This document shows positions 38,001-42,771 of a stretch of 64,000 nucleotides of DNA, in pieces. The DNA lies in contig NZ_JAMLFW010000001.1 in NCBI RefSeq assembly GCF_024256385.1, positions 2,728,001 to 2,792,000 on the forward strand, given 5' to 3'. Position numbers and translations under genes: made by a program. The notes under the pieces are model-generated. The model did not search any database, had not been told where the DNA came from, and saw nothing but the letters and a program-made list of their open reading frames with translations. The DNA is from Anatilimnocola floriformis. Its GTDB lineage: Bacteria; Planctomycetota; Planctomycetia; Pirellulales; Pirellulaceae. Position 1 is the stretch's first letter, and each line of letters begins with the position of its first letter.

Positions 38001-41000
38001 GTACCGGCACCACAACGTTGAATGGTGGCAACGTCGGCGGTCTGCTGACGATGACCAATGAAGTCATCGCTCTCAACGGCGGCACGCTGACAGTTGTGGG
38101 CGTTGCCACGCTGACAGCAACGGTCGGCAGCATCGTCGATGGTAACGGCGCGGCGAACAACATCACCGCTCCGAGCCTCGCGGCCACCGCAGTCACCGGC
38201 ATCGGCACGGTGGGCGATCCGCTGGAAACGACGATCGGCAACTTCGAAGCTCAAACGACGACGGGCGGCGTGTTCCTCAGCAACACCGGCACGCTAAGCA
38301 TCGGCGGTGTGAATGGCACGCTCAGCGGCGTGGACGTAACCGGCGCGAGTGGCAACATCAGCCTGGTGGCAACAGGATCGATCAACGTCTTGCTCAACGC
38401 ACAAGACGTGCGCGGCCCGGCAAATATTACTCTGAACGCGCAGGGAGCAACGAGCAACGTCAACACAGGTGGCGGCGCAACCGCCGTGCAAACGACGGGA
38501 GCGGCGGCGTTGGTTTCGATCACGGCTGGTCAGGACGTAAACCTGGGCACCGCGACCTTGGGCGATTTCGGCGATGTGCTGAGCGCGGGGAGCATCCTGG
38601 TAAGTGCCGGGCGGGATTTCAATATTCGGCAAGCGACGCACCTCGATGTCACCGGCACCGGTACGAACACCGTCAATGCCACGCGCGACATCATCGTCAT
38701 CAATGACTCGACGGCCTCGCGTATTTCGACCAATGGTGGCTTGCTTAACCTGACTGCCAACCGCAACATCGTGGCCAATTCTGGTCAGAACACGGCCACG
38801 ATCGACTCGACACGAGCGGGCACGACGCCAGCCGGCGCCAATATCACGCTGACTGCGACGACGGACTTCATTAGCCTGGGCGATGCGATCAACGCAGGTA
38901 CTGCCGGCAACGTGACGCTGAGCGCTGTGACGAGCAATATCACCGACACCAACATCAACGGCAGCACGCGAGTTTCCGCCAACGGCCTGACCGCCACAGC
39001 AGCCACGGGGATCCTCCTCGAAACGGCCGTGACGACGGCGACGTCGGTTAATGTTACCGGCGCTGGCAATGTCGATCTGCGTGAGCTGGACGCGATCACA
39101 CTCGCTAATGTGACTGCCGCGAATGGCAATGTCTCGGCTACCGCGGGTGGCGCGGTTGTTCTCGCTACGGTGACGGCTGCGAATGGCAACATCATCGTGA
39201 ATACAACCGGAGCCGTGACGAATACCGCTGCCGCCGTTGTTTCTGCGAGCGGCAATGGCAGCTTTACTGGCAGCAGCGTCACGCTGGGTAATCAGGCCGG
39301 TGATGCGATCAACCTGGGAACGCTGACGTTCAACAGCGCGGGCGCGGTGAACATTGCGGAAGATAGCAGCACGCAACTCGGCGGAACCAGCACGGCGAAC
39401 AGCCTGGTGCTGACTTCAACTGGGGCAATCAACAACGCGGCCGCTGCGAGCGTCACCGTGACCAACAACGCCAGCTTCAGCAGCCCGAGTTTGAATCTGG
39501 GAACTGCCGCTGGCGATCTGGTGAACTTCGGCTCGCTGACGTTTGTGGCCTCGGCAGGGAGCGCGATTGTTCAAGAAAACTCGGCGCTCGATCTGCTCGG
39601 CGCCAGCACCGCGACCGGTGCGATCGACCTGACCAGTGTTGATCTCGCTTCCGCCGGGCAGAACATTACGCTGCCGGTGGGCGCTTCGCTGGTTTCGAGT
39701 GGCAGCAGCGTCACGCTCAATGCCGGTGATAACGCCACGATTAACGGCAATATCACGAGCGCGCTCAGCACGACAATCAACGTCGACGCGGGCGATGCGG
39801 AGAGCAACGGCGTGATTGAACTCGTGACGGGCTCTGGCGGTTTGCTGGTGATCACCGGTGTGATTACGACGCCCGCAGTGGGCAGCGGCGGTGGCGCGTT
39901 CATCAACGGCAACGATGATGTGGACACGTTCACGTTTGCCCCGCAGATCACAACCGAGTTCCGCGTCAACGGTTTTGCTCCGGCATCTTCTGATTTGCCA
40001 ACGAACTTCGACACGCTGGCTCTGGACCTGAGTGGCACGACGAATCCGAATCTGACCGTGCCGGGGACGATCGCTCCGTACAACGGCAGCGGCTCGGGCA
40101 GGTTCAACTTCACCAGCGCACATCAGCAGGTGCTCTTCACCAACATTGAAGACACCGCGCCGATCGGCTCGTTCCACTTGACTTACGACAATAGCGTCAA
40201 TCCCGTCGGCAACCTGTTTGTTGTGCGCGATTCGACGATGACCAAGGTGCAGCTGCGTGACGGCGCGAACAACGGCCCGCTGGTGTACCAAGGCAACCTG
40301 TCGACGATTCTGTCGCTGCGAATTCTGGGCAGCGCCGGCAACGACATTGTCACGGTCGACGACATTTACACGTTGCCCGATTTCAGCGGCACAGTGCCGG
40401 GTGTGACGAACAACCCGAACATTCCGCTCGCTGGCGAGTTCCTGTTCGATGGCTTGGGTGGCACCGATTCGTTGGTGTTCCATATCGCGGCGACGCCGGC
40501 TTCGCAGATTTATGCGATTGGCAATGGCACGGGCACGGCTGGAAACGAAGGTGAAATCCAGAGTGACGCGGCGGGTGTATCGCTCTTGAGTTACTTCCAG
40601 AACGTCGAATCGACGCTGCGAACCGGCGGTACCGCCGGCAGCTTGTCGGTGCTCGGTGATCTCAGTGCGAATACGATGAGCGTCGCCCCGAATGGCGCGC
40701 TCACGCGAATTGCCGCGGCCGGCGGTTACACGCCGTTCGACTTCAGCGGCAATAACTTCAGTGATATCTCGGTGAGCGGCGGCCTGGGGACCGATGATCT
40801 GCAACTGTTCGGCTACGGCACGGGTCAGACCAATCCGCTCGCGACCGCGCTCAACGGCGATGCCAATGCCGACACGCTGCGAGTGCATAGCACCACCGGC
40901 AACACGGGCACGGTCACGCTCAATGGTGGCGCGGGCAGCGACACCTTCCTGCTGGCGAACACGCTCAACACGGTGAACGCCATCGTGGGTCAGGTGGTGG

Positions 41001-42754
41001 TTGACGGCACGGATGGCAATCTCGGCGGCAACACCGACACATTAACCATCATCGACACCGGCGATGTCGGGCCGAACAGTGTCTTTATCAACACTGTGAA
41101 TCCAGCCGTGACGGCCGACTACCGCATCGAAGGTATCACGACGACCAGCGGCGACGATGTGATCTTCCGCAATGTTGACGTGCTGAATTACACCGGTACG
41201 CAGGGGAACGACACGATCGACGCGCGGTTTGAAAATACGGTCCCGCCGCACGATTTGAACATCGTTTCTCTCAGCGGTTGGACCGGCAGCGACCAGTTCC
41301 TGCTGTTTACATCGGATCAGCTCGGCGGCACGGGCATTGGCGTAACTCCTTCGGGCATGGCGAGCGGCGTCAACACGATCAATCTGTATGGCGATGCTCC
41401 GGGCAATCCGAATGCTGGGGATCTCGCAGACTTCTTCGGTCAAACGCCGCCAGGATTGACCGGCACCGGAAGCAATCAGGTTGGCATGGCCGTGGCCAGC
41501 ACGGTCCGCATGATTCGGCCGAGTGTGAGCACCGCGATCTCGATCGACGGCGGCGAGCCGAGCGGTCCGGCGTTGCCGCTGGGCGATGGCCCGGGCGACG
41601 TTCTCAACTTGGATGTGACTGGCATGCCAACGAGCGGTTCGCTGGTGATCTCGGCGGTCTCGCCAGGATCGTTGAATGCAACGGGCATTCAACCGCTGGC
41701 CTGGACGCAAATTGAAGACATCAATCTGGTCAACAACGGCATCCTCACCAACGTGCAAATGGGCGACTTGTTTGCTCGGACCACGGCTGGCAGCGACCTG
41801 GTGCAGTTCAGCCTCAACAACACGCCGACCAATCCGAACCAGGTTCGTCTGCGCATCGGCACCGCGATCACCAATCACACGGTTACCGGCAAAACCGTGG
41901 TGTATGGCGGCGGCGGCGCCGATACGATCACGCAGGCAAATCTCACCATTCCGGCCGAGTTCTACGGTGAAGATGGCGACGATTATCTCACTGGCGCGAT
42001 GGCCAACGACTGGCTCGTCGGCGGCACGGGGGCCGATCGGATCAACGGCAGCGGCGGCGACAATGTGATCTGGGGCGACAACTCGGCGACGACGCCTGCC
42101 GATCCAACGCCGCAGGACGGCAATGTCGGCGGCAACGATATTTTGAGTGCCCTGGGCGGCAATGACGTGTTTTATGGTGGTGCAGGCGATGACCAGATCA
42201 CCGCTGGCGCCGGCAACGACTATGTCTCTGGCGGCCAGGGGAACGATATTGTCTCTGGCGACGATGGCGACGATCGGTTGTACGGCGGCACAGGCAACGA
42301 CACGCTCGGCGGCGGCAATGGCAACGACTTGCTCAGCGGCGAAGCCGGTAACGACACGCTCTTGGGCGGTACGGGTAACGACGTGCTGTTCGGCGGCAAC
42401 AACAACGACATCATCGACGGCGGCAACGGCAACGACCTGCTCATCACAGGCATGGTCGACAACGAGCACAGCACCTGGACATCGGTAGCCAGCGTCGGTA
42501 ACTACGGTGCTGCGACCTACACGAATGTCGCTGACAACGACGCAGCTTTGCTGGCTTTGCTCACGCTGTGGGGTAGCTCTAGCAACAACTCGTTGCTCGG
42601 CACCATCACGCACGACGGGTTCCGCGACAGCGTGGTGGGAGGTGTGGGAGATGATGATTTCTGCTGGGAAACCGTGGACGTCGCGCCCGGCCTGGCACCG
42701 AGCGACTTCAACGCTCTCGGCATGGGCACGGATCAACGCATTCCGCCGACCTAA
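17021..42754 (+). CDS. Giant autotransporter-repeat / RTX surface protein (8577 aa)
   Basis: One uninterrupted frame of 8577 residues. The N-terminus is basic and has the planctomycete-type motif FLEQLEERSLLAV (about residues 31-43) instead of an ordinary signal peptide. Residues about 45-2850 are PATR-type beta-strand cassettes (GAGTLVLTAANTFSGTTTV-like). About 2850-6080 mixes such cassettes with about 19 NEVQ repeats. A PA14-like domain lies near 6088-6220. A second WDG...NWVGDVTPFAGDDLVF module occurs near 6782, followed by Asn/Thr/Ala-rich haemagglutinin-like repeats. RTX repeats (GGxGNDxLxG) lie at about 8295-8477. Cysteine appears, by eye, only at residues 22 and about 8548. No C-terminal beta-barrel is visible, so it is not a classical autotransporter. 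A fibrous, calcium-binding cell-surface or matrix protein is the best inference. Confidence 0.95.
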   Translation: MTHRQSYGRSHDVRIERSKRKCAAPQRRKMFLEQLEERSLLAVMTWDGSANALWSNPANWVGDVAPMAGDDLVFPTGAANLANTNDLVANTRFNTLLIQGSGYNIGGAGVELYGGLTANNAAGANTVGLNISLVNAQSFVSANASTTLTLSGAIDTQNILGSTTAFGGTISALTLDGSGTLNITGAIGGAGSVNKLGAGTAILGGNNTYEGITDVRQGFLRVTNSSGLGSSVTGDTQVQAGAQLQIAGNLTIAEPMSIREGGVGFGNGNDPSGLGALRSVSGSSTLTGGIELAGGNNLIGADTGSTLILTGVVASATSNTNRLVKVGGGTLQLAGTQDNVNRGETRVLQGTLELNKTAGRNAIGGDLYIGDNVGGDNSATVRLLANNQIPEVDYFGVSVTTITMFSAGMLDLNGRSDTLGNLILTTGTTYSSDIVLGGGTLTMGGNLTVNNFQGSSGATPAATISGGTFDLGTLFSGGGSGLGTGASRTFQINDTQLTNFAADLDISANITGSANVGITRRGGGTLRLSGNNSYAGPTILVDGGVMEIGSNSAFGTGVLSIQNNNTTFIAGGGAWTVPNAIGLDSNFYVAGANGLTFSGPATLSGAREIYVSDAAGTLTFSGVIDEGIFGSQGIGKAGAGTLVLTAANTFSGTTTVRDDGGTLLLRGGGSILNSVSNLTIGVNGTFMIDNNSGGNLADRVNDATLVNLLGKFIFRGSATANSTELLGQFNTNASVANIVQIENTSGGAFTSAVTTNTLGTNTDRTMQFVGVGGDLSATGPNRFSIQNPPGLTNGILAGGHVRTSASTEMATLVSGPDGLAVVALPQSAYVTELNLAGPVSNLKLTTPGVYTLNESRTINSLLLGPGVTLTSTNPNVTLTIGSSTVAFAGNSTISVGNFNPNNGSIYVDAGVTATIDSSVVRSSGGSAAINKGGRGKLILTGDNQFDGNLTINEGIVNIQRSTAVGGPLSGTFIRNGATLEIEQTTFGPVNVGPETIEVRGSGVGASYATGIGAVRNVAGNNSWAGTVSRAGNNAQADITALTGNQPTIYTAVNIINVATGSQLTLTGNTADGGSNPEIVKRGGGTLEFGGVNNNATNTLRVLDGTVVLNKEPGVPALASTIVIGSDQPAAPTATLRLAGGDQISDTVTVQVNSAGVLDLNGQAEMIGALNLLVGPNGAGTVNIGTGGILTVNGQTTVFTQGSGNATGATISGGTFALQQFGTNGGARTLQVNDGAAGNDLTISSSITDGSGIGSLGITKTGLGTLELAGTTANTYTGDTIVQEGTILLNKGTGTGGVNAFAGRLLIGDANNQIGTTFASMAYANSDVVRLNQPNQIPDNLALVDVRTTGLLDLNGNNETIGVADAQNALTMQAASTVDLGGATLTLIGNIGTSANNGASLWTLVAAPKIINGTLALGSLARTIDTGGDQNQLPYELEISANITGTAGIVMNLTVNNNGTLLLSGANGGLSGDFFRTNGNIAIGSDSALGTGRFMFNGGHILTYGGPRTIANEIWMAGTIALGTGNGMMGTSAVGGGGNDLNFTGITNLTNNVNLITAAASANEFSGGVGESFTGSFLNKTGYGSLILSGVNTYSGGSTVNTSGGHLVLRGGGTSLNNNFAVNIGGVLQIDNSTTALTNRLGDSAQVQLLGGALAIVGKTNAATSESLGQLFISNNFSSSIQMLSNSPFGLNTLRSTNLALQNNNNGNTLNLVGRGTDLGSTTGNRIAFNTLPTQINGIIPYAVISNSTGLEFTSVVNATPTVTPFDNFVAPLTSGPNFSTNLATATATQNVKLTSSVALGAAAVANALLLSGNNIAVTGANVTLAGSGLLASSGTNNSVSGATLQLGGTEGLVFVDRNSDLTIGSAIAGATTDLGKGGAGRLTLSGANTYTGGSTWVTQGVVAAQSNDAFGAAGTASNVQVIYGGTVELSANITTPTTKTAFLRGQGEFEFANVPLRNVSGTNTWGGNVDLQTNRTGIRVDTGSSLILAGVVSNQGFNKFGAGTLQLAGAAANTFAQPTTIWQGVLELNKTGVNAIPVALTIGDFVGTQGADVVRLLQSNQIADTVALTLNSTALLNLNNQSESFVPAAAGTVLNLNMGPTSSSSITTGTGTLTLAGAGANIVVNSVNNVGMPGGAPTPITITGNLNFSSTAAQTITVNDAAGVSDFVISAAITGTQAVTKAGAGRMVLSGANGGYTNGFTVTGGELVAQSSTALGTGTATVNSGFSLLLDGSIAPLTIANAVNINGVGFGGEGVIRSIVGNNTLTGAVTLAGTSTIGVDAGTLLDITNAIGGGANGVTKLLGGTLRYSGASANTYTGTTSVFEGTLELNKTAGVAAIQGVLTVGNDNGSQDADLVRLLQANQILDTVQVQVTPSGRLDLNNNNETLGNAAVTGLNFFLGVTTFPNVTTGTGTLTMATGLGMQTQFSTGIVAAFTGSPGASVSGNLNLNNLPHTLNVTDTGFNLRELVISAAINGGGASGVLTSQGNGLLLLSGDNSAMSGTLTFNGGNVAAGHNNAFGTGSVNVAAASSLFFNTYGGAPTTTNISIPITLNADLNVRGDNNFNLSGVISGQGAVNRSLNINMNNASAATLSGTINPSNNTAQQLITVNTNTFNHVTTMSANLTSGTGQIHSFTKGGVGTLALNNNNSSFDGTFTIANGVVRPLNDGAFGSTIGNTLVNSGGRVELAGGRNFSEPLTLALDSRGFGIFTGAIVNVAGNNTWSGPIIMTNGGSNSNGFGVDAGTLFLTGQITQTGGTNFLKQGEGTLEIGGPYTNVFGGSIIVRQGTVALNKIPGQNALSGGLTIGDEGGGPNADKIILKQANQFPNNQVVTVLGSGLLDMSTATQGYLGSTALNEVQMITYSALTSTTATFTLTFGGFTGQTTAAIPYNAAPATVQSALDTVLSAAYGFAAGTISVTGTPGAYVLTFTGPLGNANLPAMTAAGTGMTPVVATLRDGIGNEVQTFPNTAFTPQYNGVAGTAVVANATAAQVRAGITAIPGFTNANTTVIGVSGGTLTAIFNGNLAGVNLNQLTGAAATTIGGIGSETQHLRFTTLPAAGTTYRLEMAGLSRNVTFNAASALTDLQAAMDGMFGVNNVTVLGPATAVVNSDYTIVYRNDGAFGTANLPLLNVRPSTGAISMTAIGNTDGTTASELQAVQITGAGNEVQTVTLSGSSLSGTFTLTFGASTTVALAFNATAATIQTELEKLPTIGVGNVSVTGSSSGTGGTYNLTFQGGLGNTDVAQITATSSLSGTSPAIVTATATPGVALGGTYTLSFGATAPTTTVPLSVSDSPAAVQAALSALGDIGAGNVNVVGSSSTAGGTYLVLFTGTKANLDVATLTANSSLTGTTPAVTPATALEGGLTGNEIQSITIAGNGLGGYFQLAFNGQVTTPIAAGASAATVQAALTALGTIGTGNAVVTQVATDSSTTYFVRFAGGIANQDAAALTTSANLLTSTAATPTITIATETNGFSTVSQNANWVLESALNNGGAIVTGGNTLASISSAFVINSFGPTDGTALPATFSGNLAINASGRNFQINDTFIPNSADDFVISGALSGAGSISTSAGGAGLLPGTLALTNSNNSAAGTFTVGTGNAIVLRGNAALLGAGAIAANGGNFGQGQFVLDNSAGNVADPRGRIADVATVTMAGGVLSFIGNATTPTTETVGALIVNGSNAGTSVVRSTAGAAGQSLTFTNPMTRGAGGNMNFEGVGADLGSANNRVFFSGVNEQQTVVIAGRNLGGTFTLTFNGQTTAAIPFNAPATGAGSVQAALEALSSIGVGNVAVAGSSGVSGGVYVITFQGALGTANVPNVTGASTLTGLTPTLAINTNLQQLAGQNNGAGNELQTIGFNGSITGGTYTLNLGGVSSTATFTAATLRADLQAAIEAIVGAGNVTVVGPAAYTGAVTYSILFTGALASSNLPTMTVFSALTGATVNAPAASGEGVLATLTPTLVTSTLGFATLTGQAGLDFVTYNSTNGIVPNLNFVTSLAAATPTSNVKLSASEVVTGDKTVNALMFVGGGNTISGGNSLHVRSGQIIGNNIGSNTVSTPLRFTSADATYIVDTGASLSLTGAQIAALNEQQTLTVGGAVLTFTVTFPTIPGVGLGGTTAALTRGTTTGDALQLALQSIPALAGNVNVTGGAGGAYTINFINALAGLNLPLITGTTATFTAGTGDNTITALENIRGGAIGPVVSEQQTLTVSQSVTGFTINFNGVAATALVYAAGTTTAADIQTNLNTIPALNGNVSVSSPNATGGPYIITFTNALANQDVSALNITATTGGGAVPVVAETAKGGAGVSGALGITIRKEFGGDLILGGDNTDLTGALIVNQGTLTIQNSNSLGRVQEYQNLTLNLVAGSFTITLNGLTTTPIATTASLTTTATAAQIQAALEALPNVGPGNVRVDQVSTAPAFRIWFQGNLADQNVALMTTNVTGVTASLAAGRDGQSGATTVSSGASLQLQGNLAVGNETLTLNGAGVVQEVQRLSLSGAAGSFTLTYSGQTTAVLPFNATPAQVQSALNALSTIGARGGEVAVVRRDRGAGNVDFLITFGKQFGNPAFGLDVSTLTVTPSGGLGATIATAIAGGGLIFGGNTFFNAVNGGGALRSLSGDSTWGVLIPSTITPTNTAINYATNPTVVGVDAGQLNFEATVGGNVTFNKTGDGTLEFRGVQGNSYGQQTQVLGGTLNLNKRANTANSAVPANVGNPIVIGDDGGAANADRVVILAHDQIINGQGLIVNRSGQLVVNVSTFNEVQTVSFAAATAGTFTLTFAGQTTTAIAFNAPATGAGSVQAALEALGNIGVGNVTVTGAAGAYVITFSGTLGSANLPQMAAKSSLTNAGSPVEISTATTVHGFGNEVQAIALASGGLSGTYTLNIAGSTATNNVAIGATGAPATLAAAIAALSNVATGNVQVIGPDSSVNGGIFYVIFRGTLANTNIPLMTGANGTMANGGAQFPAPAVSVATLAEGAGSEFQTLTLGGTLSGGQYRFLLGDFVSGEVLTTATAANIQTTLEGMPNIGVGNVRVVSAQTGSGAVFNIYFTGALANINVPLLAILNNTTGGGTLTMAAGREGGSEDITTTSIVEGNLDVQNGSSFTTTGLTLQGGSVTGAGVLNLNGNIQYNPGPQATISSGMNLTGVQRIVTVGDGKLANDLVISGTVGVGALAGAAGGLSKAGGGTLLVPTNVVNYTGLNSVQSFTITGATFGTTQYTMTFNGLVSRPIILTATAGPDSVAGTAAFNLRTALEAMPYVGVGNVEVIASTNAAGQMLFIVRFKGALSAINVGALTLAITTAPGTASAVTANVTGSGTAHTAGILSLGANNALGTIPLTVSGGVIWADGADRSISTPLVLAGNFTAGGKRDFGGTFDLNFTTGGARALLANPTITVEDPQSLVTISGVLSENAFNRTLTKAGNGTLVLSGANTYTGTTTVSAGLLRLQNNDALGLRANELSYVQDTGAAFTLTFNGFTTVSIPTGSTAATVAAALNALPSIGGSNASVSVTGTGVINTTTYDPFIIEFLGALSGTDVAAVTATGATVLAVNRAGSGTVVSSGAELQLDGSLAIGNESLTFDGFGLFNRTGSPSTLTGAVHTISGSSTWGSGLTPITLSGNGANQFKFVGTDSGTSLVLNAIIGQNQVPLFLDKVGGGTLELAGTANNTYTGQTAILDGTLVLNKTPGVNAIQGTIIVGDNAGAANSDVLILNAAEQINDGAAVIVTGTGRVQTSVTQAASVTNEVQQIFVGNAGLGGNFRLSFNGVSTGDFSSGATAAQVQAALNALSTIGGVGGSVVVQGGPLQQNTSVTVTFLGTLAGLNQNQIQVLSGTTAYSGAAIAVTTLAQGGLAGRETIGAPTLRIASQGAGNIQLQAGSTLSLNGDLTVDSYGALPVTALTGAAINGGSLELRPQFSTGNAANRNFNVNADAPVNDDLTISSTLVEGAQGSISGFNKGGAANSRLVLNGTNQSTYVGSTVVSSGNLTVTGGNSFGTKFTDEVQSYVINNAFGNASGTYTITTDLGTTVAIPFNATANQVQAALETLYGVGNVQVVSTVNGNTNIQYFIHWLQGARVVYPTLTFTPDATGTFNTALNVNETAMDAINGAAGTTNFEAAWTGRVIVGGADPLTWSFGTNSDDGSVILIDTNNDGFFSATERVVNNPGSHGVLPASGNVTFPAAGTYRIAILYFQGTGGGSIEARFAKGANVAIADQTIINPGLPAQAGIFDDGVTPNQLAVSFYNRVPVITDTDPNIRQITLTSSLTNASVGTITTHQEGPVASGTTVNSGALELRGGAGMTVSDESLALNNTGIINGPVTNVFNNGAQASVGTGALRNESGVNFWQGNLSTLGNLTINTNPTAIAVDGGSLTFNGASGVIAGGTGASLLKTGVGTLETAGVSSNTFAGNTYVQQGTLLLNKQGTNTSSIVGGEVMVGDNVGGDNADVLLYGAAASANQNLDRVVRIARTGFMNMNGVSDVINNAIVLDVGPTISGDLATGVGVLTNNNALISISQSGTTTASVAPTVTGIYNFNGGTRNIDVREGNALVDLDISAVLQVTGAFGFTKISRGTLAISGNNTYTGTTTFNPDSGTLLVNTPSTVTASTYTVREGSTLGGSGTINGAVTFSAVASNLAVGGILNPGPNGAAPGNTGILTVNNNVTFGAGSRYLADINGTTAGTQYDQLLVGGTGAVTITGNATTNIANNATINGTLGNGFNPVNGVDAFKLISKTSAGTISQGVNSFLSEILPLLPATSPTTVTIGGKTYSTSYNVAVGLNDGNDFVLQAVAATRVWDGRIDNSMVNVSNDWTLATNWVGDVTPFAGDDLVFNDVGLANGKNAPFNNFAAGTDFRTINFGNTTGTYTITGNSVTLNAASGGVTSDNATDVAVTNNLNLALVTAANPQTITIKDGSTLNLGGAITLVAAGPLTVTNGAGVDAVGSVVFNGTINGGGALTVNMAGATSDATFNAAIGGVTPLASISVTSVDDLIFGSTIATTGDVTQTAGTGTTTLNGGNVGGLLTMTNEVIALNGGTLTVVGVATLTATVGSIVDGNGAANNITAPSLAATAVTGIGTVGDPLETTIGNFEAQTTTGGVFLSNTGTLSIGGVNGTLSGVDVTGASGNISLVATGSINVLLNAQDVRGPANITLNAQGATSNVNTGGGATAVQTTGAAALVSITAGQDVNLGTATLGDFGDVLSAGSILVSAGRDFNIRQATHLDVTGTGTNTVNATRDIIVINDSTASRISTNGGLLNLTANRNIVANSGQNTATIDSTRAGTTPAGANITLTATTDFISLGDAINAGTAGNVTLSAVTSNITDTNINGSTRVSANGLTATAATGILLETAVTTATSVNVTGAGNVDLRELDAITLANVTAANGNVSATAGGAVVLATVTAANGNIIVNTTGAVTNTAAAVVSASGNGSFTGSSVTLGNQAGDAINLGTLTFNSAGAVNIAEDSSTQLGGTSTANSLVLTSTGAINNAAAASVTVTNNASFSSPSLNLGTAAGDLVNFGSLTFVASAGSAIVQENSALDLLGASTATGAIDLTSVDLASAGQNITLPVGASLVSSGSSVTLNAGDNATINGNITSALSTTINVDAGDAESNGVIELVTGSGGLLVITGVITTPAVGSGGGAFINGNDDVDTFTFAPQITTEFRVNGFAPASSDLPTNFDTLALDLSGTTNPNLTVPGTIAPYNGSGSGRFNFTSAHQQVLFTNIEDTAPIGSFHLTYDNSVNPVGNLFVVRDSTMTKVQLRDGANNGPLVYQGNLSTILSLRILGSAGNDIVTVDDIYTLPDFSGTVPGVTNNPNIPLAGEFLFDGLGGTDSLVFHIAATPASQIYAIGNGTGTAGNEGEIQSDAAGVSLLSYFQNVESTLRTGGTAGSLSVLGDLSANTMSVAPNGALTRIAAAGGYTPFDFSGNNFSDISVSGGLGTDDLQLFGYGTGQTNPLATALNGDANADTLRVHSTTGNTGTVTLNGGAGSDTFLLANTLNTVNAIVGQVVVDGTDGNLGGNTDTLTIIDTGDVGPNSVFINTVNPAVTADYRIEGITTTSGDDVIFRNVDVLNYTGTQGNDTIDARFENTVPPHDLNIVSLSGWTGSDQFLLFTSDQLGGTGIGVTPSGMASGVNTINLYGDAPGNPNAGDLADFFGQTPPGLTGTGSNQVGMAVASTVRMIRPSVSTAISIDGGEPSGPALPLGDGPGDVLNLDVTGMPTSGSLVISAVSPGSLNATGIQPLAWTQIEDINLVNNGILTNVQMGDLFARTTAGSDLVQFSLNNTPTNPNQVRLRIGTAITNHTVTGKTVVYGGGGADTITQANLTIPAEFYGEDGDDYLTGAMANDWLVGGTGADRINGSGGDNVIWGDNSATTPADPTPQDGNVGGNDILSALGGNDVFYGGAGDDQITAGAGNDYVSGGQGNDIVSGDDGDDRLYGGTGNDTLGGGNGNDLLSGEAGNDTLLGGTGNDVLFGGNNNDIIDGGNGNDLLITGMVDNEHSTWTSVASVGNYGAATYTNVADNDAALLALLTLWGSSSNNSLLGTITHDGFRDSVVGGVGDDDFCWETVDVAPGLAPSDFNALGMGTDQRIPPT
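17550..25560 (+). repeat. PATR (autotransporter-associated beta-strand) cassette region
   Basis: Coding repeats within the giant gene. Each cassette runs: a GxGTLxLSGANTYTGxTxV strand, then L-x-LNK, then IGDxxGxxxADxVRLLxxNQI, then LDLNxxxE. LNK positions are near 18074, 20338, 20878, 23098, 24001 and 25381, with further copies near 31084, 34036 and 36238. Spacing is irregular. The strand motif matches the known PATR family (TIGR02601/PF12951); the long LNK-to-LDLN cassette is described from the sequence. Confidence 0.85.
25580..35260 (+). repeat. About 19 copies of an unrecognised 100-115 aa NEVQ repeat
   Basis: Coding repeats within the giant gene. Each begins NExQ-like, continues GTFTLTFxGxTTxxIxF, then NATAAxVQxALExL, then IGxGNVxVTG, then YxITFxGxLxxxNVPxLT. 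Starts are near 25580, 25897, 26149, 26503, 26806, 27112, 28204, 28549, 29260, 29608, 30060, 30468, 31278, 31588, 31936, 32596, 33372, 34226 and 34986. They occur singly and in tandem, set between PATR cassettes. I cannot name a family for this unit. Confidence 0.8.
41903..42450 (+). repeat. RTX (haemolysin-type) calcium-binding repeats
   Basis: Coding repeats near the C-terminus of the giant protein. More than a dozen nonapeptides of the form GGxGNDxLx appear, for example YGGTGNDTLGGGNGNDLLSG. They predict a calcium-binding parallel beta-roll. About 100 non-repetitive residues follow to the stop codon, the usual place for a secretion signal in RTX proteins. No type I secretion gene lies in the window. 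Confidence 0.9.
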
Positions 42755-42771
42755 GTTGGTATAAAGGAGGA

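Noticed and set aside
17021-42754. Idea that the tandem coding repeats are a CRISPR or satellite array
   Set aside because: The repeats are in frame, vary at codon third positions and keep protein motifs, so they are protein repeats.
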